Source: Bacillota bacterium
Lineage (GTDB): Bacteria; Bacillota; Syntrophomonadia; Syntrophomonadales; Syntrophomonadaceae
Direction: 5' to 3'
DNA length: 14,945 nucleotides
NCBI GenBank assembly: GCA_017861475.1
Contig: JAGFXV010000040.1
Coordinates: 1-14,945, forward strand
The notes under the pieces are model-generated. The model saw only the letters and a program-made list of their open reading frames with translations. It ran no database searches and was not told the DNA's origin. Shown piece by piece: positions 1 to 7,177 of the stretch; positions within the stretch are counted from its first letter, which is position 1; every line of letters begins with the position of its first letter. The position numbers and the translations under genes were made by a program.

Positions 1-865
1 CATTGCTGAGATAGGTAATAGAGAGCCATGAAACCGGCAGGAAAAAAGCTGTGAAATAATCGATATACAAAGCCGTACGCGGACCGGGGTTTGAAAGTAC
101 GCTGCTTATTAAAAAGCTTCCGCTTATTAATGTTCGTCCGATCATCATCAGGCACATTAAAACGAAAATGATAAAAAACAGGTCTTTTCTTAAGAAATAA
201 TAAAATACATTATAGAAGACGATGACAAGTAAAAATGCGATCACAAAAATGTCGTACCCGCAAATGACAGAATTTATCCTCTCGATCTGCCCAACATTGC
301 CAAGATAGAAGGCTGAGTAGCCTACGCTGAAGGGGTAGTCGGAGTGAGACAGCTGTATTGCGATATTAAAACTTTCATGAGCGGGGATAAATTCAAACGT
401 TTCAACTTCATACCGCGATACTGAGCCATCCTCTGCTGCTTCATTTTTATCGCGCGGTTCTGCGAGCTTGCCGTCTATGTAGATCCGGTAGGTTAATAAA
501 TAAGGCGGGATTCTGAGTGCTAGCGTTTGATCAGGTTTTGCTCCGGTAACATGGATAAGATATGTTCCCTTTTCCATACCAGGAACGTGTTTTTTTCTTA
601 TCTCGTAGTAATTCCGTGATGGAGGGAAGTTCACCAGATTGTCCTGCTCCGGGGACTTGGACGTTTGCTGGAGCATCAGTTCATCTTGGGAAAATTCAGC
701 CTTTCCTACCAGTGCAATGGCATGCTGTCCGTCCCATTCGGAAAGGTCAAGCGTGCCATTTTTCAAACTGGTTGAATTTGCACTAACCAAAAAGAAAACA
801 GCGCCTGCCAGAAAAACGATTCCCGCAAACATAATTAAAGTCATTACATTTCGTTTGCCGAGCAT
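1..865 (-). CDS. 7TMR-DISM sensor protein, probable receptor histidine kinase (partial, N-terminal 288 residues)
   Basis: Translation of the minus strand from ATG at 865 stays open to the window edge. Residues 1-25 form a signal/anchor helix. Residues about 30-200 form an extracellular beta-rich domain resembling 7TMR-DISM extracellular domains, including an RNYYEIRK stretch and a later GKLAEP turn. From about residue 207 there are closely packed hydrophobic helices (FVIAFLLVIVFYNVFYYFL, then FFIIFVLMCLMMIGRT), the start of a seven-helix DISM bundle. In this family the bundle is usually followed by a histidine kinase or cyclase module, which would lie beyond position 1. A GGGGG site (873-877) sits 7 nt before the ATG. 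The gene begins 57 nt after the stop of the response regulator upstream of it on the same strand, so the two probably form a two-component operon. The output domain is inferred, not seen. Confidence 0.82.
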   Translation of the reverse strand, partial: MLGKRNVMTLIMFAGIVFLAGAVFFLVSANSTSLKNGTLDLSEWDGQHAIALVGKAEFSQDELMLQQTSKSPEQDNLVNFPPSRNYYEIRKKHVPGMEKGTYLIHVTGAKPDQTLALRIPPYLLTYRIYIDGKLAEPRDKNEAAEDGSVSRYEVETFEFIPAHESFNIAIQLSHSDYPFSVGYSAFYLGNVGQIERINSVICGYDIFVIAFLLVIVFYNVFYYFLRKDLFFIIFVLMCLMMIGRTLISGSFLISSVLSNPGPRTALYIDYFTAFFLPVSWLSITYLSN

Positions 866-922
866 CCAAGAACCCCCAATTTATTTGGTATACCAGTAGT
901 AACTGTTTCGCCTAACTGCCCC

Positions 923-2023
923 TCAACTATTGCTGCGGAATTTTTGTGTTATTTCCTCACTGGGATAACATCCAATCTCCCTGGTTACCATTTCATTGTA
1001 GCTTTTATAGAGACGCGCCGCTTTCACGTGTTCTCCGGTTTGCTTATAGAGTTCAAGCAACTGTAAATTAATGTTTTCTTCACACGGTTCTTCTTGCAGC
1101 CCTTTAAGCAGATATTCTTCAGCAGCTGTATAATCTTGCATCTTAGTCAGCAATCCGGCCGTTTGGGAAACGGCCAGAAGATACATTCTTGAAAGGGTTG
1201 CTCTTTCCGGTTCCGCCCATATCCATCCGTTACCAGCAAAATACTCTCCCGTATATTGGGCAGAGCACTCAATATAATTGTTTATCTCCGTTTCACTTTG
1301 GAGCTGCTCGTAATGTTTCTTAAAAATATCCACGTCAAGATCGGCGTTCCCTACTGTTAGGGAATACCTGTTTTGGATTGCGATCTCCTCATCTGTTACG
1401 CCATATTCTTTCAGTGCCTTTCGGATATGGTAAATGTTGTTGCGCAACAGATGCGCTCCGTTTCTTTGATCCAAGTTTGGCCAGATCGTATCAATAATAA
1501 CTTCGCTGCTTATTGTCGTCTCTCTATTCTGGACAAGAAAAGCGATAACCTCTTGGGCTTTTCTCGATCGCCATTTTATCGGCTTCTCGCCTTCCCAGTT
1601 TATTGAAAAACCGCCCAGGCATTTAATTTTTAGTCTCCGTTTTCCTGTGGAAGGATTTAAAAAAATGCTGCTTTTAAGTCGGTTTATCGTTATATCCAGC
1701 CGCTCTTTGGAAATTGGTTTTAGAAGGTAATCAAACGCGGGTATTTCATACGACTGAACAGCATACTCGCTGTAAGCGGTCACAAAAACAATCATTGTAT
1801 CAGGCGATTTTTCCATTATCCTGGAAGCGGCCTCAATACCTTTAAGTTCCGGCATATCGATGTCCAAAAAAACCGTCTGCGGCTTTAAAGTTGCAACGGC
1901 CTCGATTCCCTCAATCGGATCACAGTATTTTCCTACAACGGTGATTTCTTCGGTGAGGTACAGATAATGTTCCAGAACCAACAAAGCCGGCATCTCGTCA
2001 TCAATCAGTACCGCCGTTATCAC
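923..2023 (-). CDS. Response regulator with REC, winged-helix and BTAD domains (SARP-like)
   Basis: A 366-residue cytoplasmic DNA-binding response regulator. The REC domain covers residues 1-120: acidic pair D8/D9, phosphoacceptor D54 in FLDIDMPELKG, switch T82 in FVTAYSE, and K102 in LLKPI. Residues about 128-215 form an OmpR/SARP-type winged helix (LGGFSINWEG, WRSRKAQEVIAFL). Residues about 225-360 are a helical bacterial transcriptional activation domain of TPR type (EEYLLKGLQEEPCEENI, LELYKQTGEHVKAARLY). I chose GTG at 2023 because AAAGGAGG lies 8 nt upstream and REC proteins normally begin right at this ITAVLIDDE strand. A TTG 16 codons upstream (2071) is open, but its AAGGAG lies only 4 nt away and at the predicted transcript 5' end. 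The gene is first in an operon with the 7TMR-DISM sensor and divergent from the SLH protein gene, its likely target by position. Confidence 0.9.
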   Translation of the reverse strand: MITAVLIDDEMPALLVLEHYLYLTEEITVVGKYCDPIEGIEAVATLKPQTVFLDIDMPELKGIEAASRIMEKSPDTMIVFVTAYSEYAVQSYEIPAFDYLLKPISKERLDITINRLKSSIFLNPSTGKRRLKIKCLGGFSINWEGEKPIKWRSRKAQEVIAFLVQNRETTISSEVIIDTIWPNLDQRNGAHLLRNNIYHIRKALKEYGVTDEEIAIQNRYSLTVGNADLDVDIFKKHYEQLQSETEINNYIECSAQYTGEYFAGNGWIWAEPERATLSRMYLLAVSQTAGLLTKMQDYTAAEEYLLKGLQEEPCEENINLQLLELYKQTGEHVKAARLYKSYNEMVTREIGCYPSEEITQKFRSNS

Positions 2024-2031
2024 ACTGACCG

Positions 2032-2039
2032 CCTCCTTT
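2032..2039 (-). promoter_or_regulatory. Shine-Dalgarno site that decides the GTG start of the response regulator
   Basis: The minus strand reads AAAGGAGG here, followed by 8 nt and then GTG at 2023-2021. This is a near-perfect ribosome binding site. It supports the GTG over the TTG at 2071. Confidence 0.8.
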
Positions 2040-2085
2040 AAGACCGAAATTCCAATATCCCGTATCGACAAAATACTCCTTGAAC

Positions 2086-2114
2086 ATTAAACAAAATATA
2101 TTGAATCTTGTCAA
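2086..2114 (-). promoter_or_regulatory. Sigma-A-type promoter of the response regulator/sensor operon
   Basis: On the minus strand, TTGACA (2114-2109) is a perfect -35 box. An exact 17-bp spacer (2108-2092) and TTTAAT (2091-2086) follow, five of six bases of a -10 box. Transcription would start near 2079, leaving a leader of about 55 nt before the GTG start. The -35 lies about 11 bp from the direct repeats at 2126-2144, so a protein bound there would sit immediately upstream of this promoter. Seen in sequence; activity is inferred. Confidence 0.75.
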
Positions 2115-2125
2115 AAATTAATCAT

Positions 2126-2144
2126 TTGGTGACGTTTTGGTGAC
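2126..2144 (+). repeat. Tandem 8-bp direct repeats with 11-bp period, candidate operator
   Basis: TTGGTGAC occurs exactly twice, at 2126-2133 and 2137-2144, 11 bp start to start. Read as heptamers (TTGGTGA) they are separated by 4 bp. A weaker third copy, TTTGTGA, lies at 2150-2156. Head-to-tail heptamers at one-helical-turn spacing are the known binding arrangement for OmpR/SARP-type winged-helix dimers. The regulator next door has that fold, so it is the natural candidate to bind here. The repeat is observed; the binding partner is inferred. Confidence 0.62.
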
Positions 2145-2160
2145 ACACGTTTGTGATAAT
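2132..2160 (+). promoter_or_regulatory. Extended -10 promoter of the SLH protein gene, -35 region covered by the direct repeats
   Basis: TGTGATAAT at 2152-2160 reads as an extended -10 element (TG, one base, GATAAT). The -35 position 17 bp upstream (2132-2137) is ACGTTT, a poor match, and is overlapped by the two TTGGTGAC repeats. A weak -35 under activator repeats is the usual layout of an OmpR/SARP-activated promoter. Transcription would start near 2167, leaving a leader of about 180 nt before the ATG at 2351. Confidence 0.5.
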
Positions 2161-2166
2161 TATGGT

Positions 2167-2350
2167 ATTTAAGATGCCTGGTTGAAAAAACATAAAAATC
2201 AGTGAAAGGATGAATTGCAATGAGAAAAAATACCAGCGCTCTTCTTTGCTTATATTACAACACTTGTCAAACATGAACAATATTTGCCCGATACCTGATG
2301 AGGGCGGTTCTGCTCTCGGATTAAAATCAAGAAGGGGGAAAAAACGCAAT
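2167..2350 (+). other. Long 5' leader of the SLH protein gene, no recognised RNA element
   Basis: About 180 nt separate the predicted transcription start from the ATG. The region holds a short possible hairpin (GAGGGC, 6-nt loop, GCTCTC, one G-T pair) and an A-rich stretch before the start codon. I recognise no riboswitch class. The reading frame of the downstream gene is open back to an ATG at 2210, but that codon lacks a properly spaced ribosome binding site, and starting there would put 47 polar residues in front of a textbook signal peptide. Confidence 0.35.
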
Positions 2351-5300
2351 ATGAAAAGAATCCTAAAAAAGGGAATGAGTCTGACTCTGACCTTGGCACT
2401 GGTGCTGAGCATGTTTTGCGGGATGACCATTACCGCAAGCGCCGCCGGCATTAGCACGACCGGTCTGGTTGCAAATATTTACGCCGATAATCAAATAAGC
2501 GGCGGCGTGACACCTACAACGAATACCTATCAGCAATATACGTATACCTTTACTGCAACAAACACATCAACGCCGGTTTCTATTCTCTTCCGTCATGACC
2601 CTGATTATTTTTACTTTGATGACTTCAGTGTCACAAAGACAGACGATAGCACCGAGCTCATCACAAACGGAAGTTTTGAAGATACATACACTGCTTCGGG
2701 GGAAGAATATCCTTCGGACTGGAACCTGATTGGAACGCAGGGGCTTCACGCTGCGGGGTGTATTGATGACAACGCCCATTCAGAAGATTGCTGCTGGGGT
2801 GATGGCGCAGTAGGCGGATTTGATGGCTTACAGCAGACAATTACAACAGAAGTAGGAACAACCTACACGATTTCTTTTTATTTAGCAGCGGGCGAATGGT
2901 GTAATACCCAAGCCGCTTCTACGGATCCTGAAACAGAAGAAGACTATGATGAAGTCAGCCAGATACTGATTTATGTCGATTCTCTGCCTGACGGCTTCAC
3001 GGTTACGGATCCTGAAACCGCCAACAGTGTTGCCAAGAATACGACGACCAATGCGACATACACCGACGTTTCGACGGCGTTGAACGCAGCGGCAGACGGC
3101 CAAACTGTGCAGATGCTGAAAGATGTTGCTACAACAAGTTGCATTACATACAACAGAAACGGGATTGGCGTGACACTCGATCTTAACGGATATACGATCA
3201 CATGTACATCTGATATAAGTGATGAAGCCGATACAAATCCGACAAATGGGGCTGTTTACGTTCAGGACGGAACGCTGACCATAGGGGATACGTCAGCAAA
3301 TGCTAACGGTTATATCAAATTAGTAAATGAAAATATCCGGGGCAGTGGACTTAATATAGGTGAAAAGGGTACAGTGAATCTTCTATCTGGCGGTATTCTT
3401 GGCTACGGACAGGCTGTTTATGCCTTCGAAGCAGGTGCTCACTTCAATATGAGCGGCGGTGTTGTCTATGGCTGCTATGATTCCAACTATTGTGAAGCGC
3501 TTGCGGCAATATCCGGGGCCAATATTTCAATATCCGGCGGATATATGGGAACCTACAATTCCAGCGCAGCAATGATTTGGAGCGATGCAGCACTGGATAC
3601 GAATTATTGGAGCATTACGGGCGGATATTACACATCCAAATACTATAATGATGGCACCAGCAAACAAATTGCGGATTTCGTTACGGGTGGCAAAACGATT
3701 GTTGATCTTGATCCCAAACTTACGAACGCGATTTCTGGAGACCTCCAGTATAACTATCAGCTTACGGTCCCCATAACAATTACTTTTGATGCGACGACGA
3801 ACGGCGCTGTTTGCACCACTGCCAGTGCTAATACCGCTTCCAGCGGCAAGCTGAGCACTCTGCCGGTGGCAACGAAGGATGGCGAAATATTTGCTGGCTG
3901 GTATACAGAGGCGTCGGGCGGCACGAAAATCACGACCAATTATGTTTTTGGTGCTTCCGCAACCGTCTACGCACGGTTTATGAACTACTGGACAGATAAC
4001 GGTAATTACAATACTGATTGGTACACTGCGGATACAACCAAGACCAATTATACCATTTCTACGAATGCTGAACTGGCAGGTCTTGCCTATCTCGTCAACA
4101 GCGGCACAGAAGATTTTTCGGGAAAAACGATCACGCTTTCAGCCAACGGTAATTTTGACCTTGGCGACCACCTTTGGGTTCCAATCGGCATCGAAATCAA
4201 CCACCCATTCAGCGGCGTTTTTGACGGCAACGGCAAAGCAGTTTCAGGATTGATCGTTTACAGTACGGATAAAGAGTTTGTCGGCTTGTTCGGCTATACG
4301 GACGGAGCGACAATTAAGAACACCAGTGTAGCCGGCTCAATCACCTCATCACTCAGCGCAGGCAGCGGCCTGTGGGTGGGAGGACTTGTGGGAGCTGCGG
4401 CAGACACGAGCATTACAGGTTGCTCGTCGTCCGTAAATATCTCCGCGATTCAAAACGCATATCCCTACGGAAATTGCACCGGCGGACTTGTTGGTCAATT
4501 GTTGATTAACAATTCATCTGCAAGCATCACCGACTGCTTCGCAACCGGCAACGTCGAGTCCACAAGCTCGATTTATCATGGATCTGTTTATAATTACTGC
4601 GGCGGACTTGTCGGCTTTGTAACCGGTGTTCCCGGTGCTAATTCCAAACAAGCCTATGTTACCTCTTGCTATGCCACTGGCGATGTCAATGGTATAAGTT
4701 CGAACAAAGCGAATCTTGATATAGGCGGACTGATCGGAGCAACTATATGTGGAACAGTAACAGGTTCCCACGCGACGGGGGCGGTGACCAGCTCGACCGA
4801 GGCTGAGGCCAGCTGTGCGGGCGGATTGATTGGACACCTGGCTGCAGGTTCCTATCTTGACAATTCTTACGCCACAGGCAGCATTACGAGGTCTGGAAAT
4901 GGCACGAATTCTTATAACGGCGGTCTGGTCGGAATAAACAGCGCAACAGTAGAAAGCTCGTATTCAACGGGGACGGTATCCATCGGCGGGTCATTAGTTA
5001 CTGTGCTCTACGAAGGTGGTTCGGTTGGCTACAGTACGGGCGAAATTCGCAACAGCTACTCAACCGGAGCGATATCAACAACAGCAGCATGTCCGGCAAT
5101 ATATCTGGCAGGCATGGTCGCGTTAAATGAAGGCGGAGCGGTGACAAACTGCTACTCCTCCGGAGCAATAAGTAAGTCCGGGCCCAGCGCAGCCGCCATA
5201 ACTCCCGGCGATTTTGTATGTTCTAACAATGGTGGAAGTATTACGGATTGCTACTGGCTCAGCCATGAATCCAATTACACTGACAGCGGAGTTCTGGTAG

Positions 5301-6925
5301 GGGGTACGATAAATAGCCTGACAAAGCTGACCTCCGATCAGCTTGCCAACACCGGTACAATTGGCAGTACAAATACAACCGTTGGTACCAGCACCTTCTC
5401 AGCAAATACGGTTGTCGACGCACTGAATGCGAAGGCAAGATCAGCTTCCTACTCGAAGGCATGGAAAGTTGTAAGCGGAACAAACAGTGGATATCCGATC
5501 CTTTGCGGCGGCATTGCGACCATCAATATTGTGAAAAACAGCGCGGCTGCGGCAGCCGACGGAGCAGTAGAGCTCTGGCAAAGCGGAAGTAAAGTTGCTG
5601 AGGCTGTCAGCAGCAGCACAGGAGTTTATAAAGTTCTCATGCCGGACGGCATCTACAACATCTATATCAACGGTTCCAATTCAGGCAGCACCATTGAAAT
5701 CAACGGGACTGATAAAAGCGTGACCGTGGATTGTACACCGGTGACCCATTCAAGCGGCGGCGGAGGAAGCACGAATGACAAAACAATTTCTGTTTCGAGC
5801 GTTTCCAGTACTGTGTTTGCCGGATCTGATAAATCCCTTTTCTCTGTAAAAGCGAACATGCAGAACGCCTTCAGCAACTCAGTCGAAGTCAAAGTCACTG
5901 ACAATACGACGGAAAGTACTGAAATAACTTCGTTCGTAGGTGCTGGAGGCAAAGTCTATCCTTTCGATATCAGTTTGTATGTCAAGGGTACGGACACCAA
6001 GACGAAACCGGCCAGCGGATATGCCGTCACCATTACCATGCCGCTCCCTGAATCGCTTTGGGCTCAGCGTGACACACTCAGTCTGATCCACGACGCGAGC
6101 GGTACGATTGAAACGATTCCGTTTACCCTTGTACAGAAAGGAAACGCGTGGTGTATTACATTCGAGGCGAAGTCCTTCAGTCCTTATGCGTTAGTAACCG
6201 GAATGACAAATAAAGGAGTGCAGACTTCTACCGAAAATGGGTTGCCGTATTATCTTGACAATAACGGCAATAAGGTTTTCATCGGCTTTGCCACGAAGTC
6301 CAATGAGGCAACACGGTACATCGAGGCTACAGGTAAAAAGATTCTCTTTGCATCCAATGCAAAGAGCTTCAGCGATATTTCCGGTCACTGGGCGAAGTAC
6401 AATATCGGTTTCGTTACAGAACGCGAACTCTTCCTGGGAACCGGGAACAGCATTTTCAGTCCTAACAGCGGAATGACGAGAGCGATGTTCGCCACCGTCC
6501 TCGGCAGGCTTTATGAGCGGTCATATGGCGCGATTGCATCGGCTTCCTCAGGGAATTTTACTGACGTAAACTACACAGACTGGTACGGCAAGTATGTAAA
6601 CTGGGCCGCTGAAAATAACATTATTAGCGGCGTTGGCGGCGGCAAGTTCCAACCCGATACACAAATCACCCGGCAGGAAATGGCTGCAATGCTTTATCGC
6701 TTCGCGGAATATCTTGACATAGCACCGGCGGGGGGCTCGAATACAGCGCTGACTTATTCCGATGCTTCAAGCATTTCAGACTGGGCGGCCGGGGCGGCTT
6801 TGTACTGCCAGAAAACCGGTATTATCACCGGACGTGACGGCGGCACCTTTGTTCCTAAGGGAACGGCAACCAGAGCCGAAGTAGCAGTCATCTTGGAGAG
6901 ATTCATCAATAACGTTCTTCACTGA
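2351..6925 (+). CDS. Secreted multidomain surface protein with GLUG repeats and three C-terminal SLH domains
   Basis: A 1524-residue protein exported and held on the cell wall by SLH domains, which in Gram-positives bind secondary cell-wall polymers. Residues 1-31 are a signal peptide (MKRILKKG, hydrophobic core, ITASAA). Residues about 40-215 look like jelly-roll carbohydrate-binding modules (TNGSFED). Residues about 233-456 form a pectate-lyase-like beta-helix (LDLNGYTITC, LNIGEKGTVNLLSGG). Residues about 476-545 match an InlB/Flg_new-type repeat (FAGWYTEASGGTKIT). Residues about 640-975 hold nine or ten GLUG motifs of the form GGLVG..SITDCFATGNV. A Gly/Ser linker (SSGGGGST) near 1135 precedes a beta domain ending in SFSPYALV. 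SLH domains occupy about 1338-1395, 1401-1456 and 1471-1520. ATG 2351 is chosen for the signal peptide; its AAGGGGG site lies 12 nt away, slightly far. No catalytic motif was recognised. Adhesion or matrix binding is plausible, but the ligand is unknown. The gene is monocistronic, with a terminator directly after it. Confidence 0.9.
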   Translation: MKRILKKGMSLTLTLALVLSMFCGMTITASAAGISTTGLVANIYADNQISGGVTPTTNTYQQYTYTFTATNTSTPVSILFRHDPDYFYFDDFSVTKTDDSTELITNGSFEDTYTASGEEYPSDWNLIGTQGLHAAGCIDDNAHSEDCCWGDGAVGGFDGLQQTITTEVGTTYTISFYLAAGEWCNTQAASTDPETEEDYDEVSQILIYVDSLPDGFTVTDPETANSVAKNTTTNATYTDVSTALNAAADGQTVQMLKDVATTSCITYNRNGIGVTLDLNGYTITCTSDISDEADTNPTNGAVYVQDGTLTIGDTSANANGYIKLVNENIRGSGLNIGEKGTVNLLSGGILGYGQAVYAFEAGAHFNMSGGVVYGCYDSNYCEALAAISGANISISGGYMGTYNSSAAMIWSDAALDTNYWSITGGYYTSKYYNDGTSKQIADFVTGGKTIVDLDPKLTNAISGDLQYNYQLTVPITITFDATTNGAVCTTASANTASSGKLSTLPVATKDGEIFAGWYTEASGGTKITTNYVFGASATVYARFMNYWTDNGNYNTDWYTADTTKTNYTISTNAELAGLAYLVNSGTEDFSGKTITLSANGNFDLGDHLWVPIGIEINHPFSGVFDGNGKAVSGLIVYSTDKEFVGLFGYTDGATIKNTSVAGSITSSLSAGSGLWVGGLVGAAADTSITGCSSSVNISAIQNAYPYGNCTGGLVGQLLINNSSASITDCFATGNVESTSSIYHGSVYNYCGGLVGFVTGVPGANSKQAYVTSCYATGDVNGISSNKANLDIGGLIGATICGTVTGSHATGAVTSSTEAEASCAGGLIGHLAAGSYLDNSYATGSITRSGNGTNSYNGGLVGINSATVESSYSTGTVSIGGSLVTVLYEGGSVGYSTGEIRNSYSTGAISTTAACPAIYLAGMVALNEGGAVTNCYSSGAISKSGPSAAAITPGDFVCSNNGGSITDCYWLSHESNYTDSGVLVGGTINSLTKLTSDQLANTGTIGSTNTTVGTSTFSANTVVDALNAKARSASYSKAWKVVSGTNSGYPILCGGIATINIVKNSAAAAADGAVELWQSGSKVAEAVSSSTGVYKVLMPDGIYNIYINGSNSGSTIEINGTDKSVTVDCTPVTHSSGGGGSTNDKTISVSSVSSTVFAGSDKSLFSVKANMQNAFSNSVEVKVTDNTTESTEITSFVGAGGKVYPFDISLYVKGTDTKTKPASGYAVTITMPLPESLWAQRDTLSLIHDASGTIETIPFTLVQKGNAWCITFEAKSFSPYALVTGMTNKGVQTSTENGLPYYLDNNGNKVFIGFATKSNEATRYIEATGKKILFASNAKSFSDISGHWAKYNIGFVTERELFLGTGNSIFSPNSGMTRAMFATVLGRLYERSYGAIASASSGNFTDVNYTDWYGKYVNWAAENNIISGVGGGKFQPDTQITRQEMAAMLYRFAEYLDIAPAGGSNTALTYSDASSISDWAAGAALYCQKTGIITGRDGGTFVPKGTATRAEVAVILERFINNVLH

Positions 6926-6961
6926 TCCGATAAACTGACTGCGATATTCAGGTAATTTTTC

Positions 6962-7010
6962 AAAGCGGCATTCGCCAGAAATCAGGCGGATGCCGCTTTT
7001 CTTTTTTGTT
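6962..7010 (+). terminator. Rho-independent terminator after the SLH protein gene
   Basis: AAAGCGGCATTCGCC and GGCGGATGCCGCTTT form a stem of 15 pairs with one T-G wobble around an 8-nt loop. The run TTTTCTTTTTTG follows. It lies 36 nt after the TGA stop at 6925 and ends this transcription unit. Confidence 0.93.
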
Positions 7011-7177
7011 TCATTGTAGTAAGTTATTGTTAATTTACAGATAATCTAAGGATAAAAATTCGTAAGTTTCGTCTGTTGAATGCGTAATTTTTATTGTCGC
7101 AAAGCAATTTCAATATATTCACTTGATGTACTGGAACTGTAAAAGCTCATTGACAAGATAGAGAAGGAGAAAAATAG
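7011..7177. other. AT-rich intergenic region without a recognised element
   Basis: 167 bp between the terminator and the BlaR1-like gene. It must hold a promoter for the downstream genes, since the terminator closes the previous unit, but no convincing -35/-10 pair stands out. TTGTTA near 7027 with an A/T-rich stretch 17-18 bp later is the best but weak candidate. Confidence 0.3.

Noticed and set aside
562..899. Two plus-strand ORFs over the left edge.
   Set aside because: They are antisense shadows of the 7TMR-DISM gene, whose minus-strand translation has a membrane anchor, an extracellular domain and membrane helices.
2210..2350. In-frame extension of the SLH protein by 47 residues to ATG 2210.
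   Set aside because: No properly spaced ribosome binding site there. The extension is polar and would bury the signal peptide beginning at ATG 2351.
4381..5270. Periodic repeats in the SLH gene that might look like a CRISPR array or DNA minisatellite.
   Set aside because: The periodicity is at protein level (GLUG motifs); the DNA copies diverge strongly and there are no constant repeats with unique spacers.
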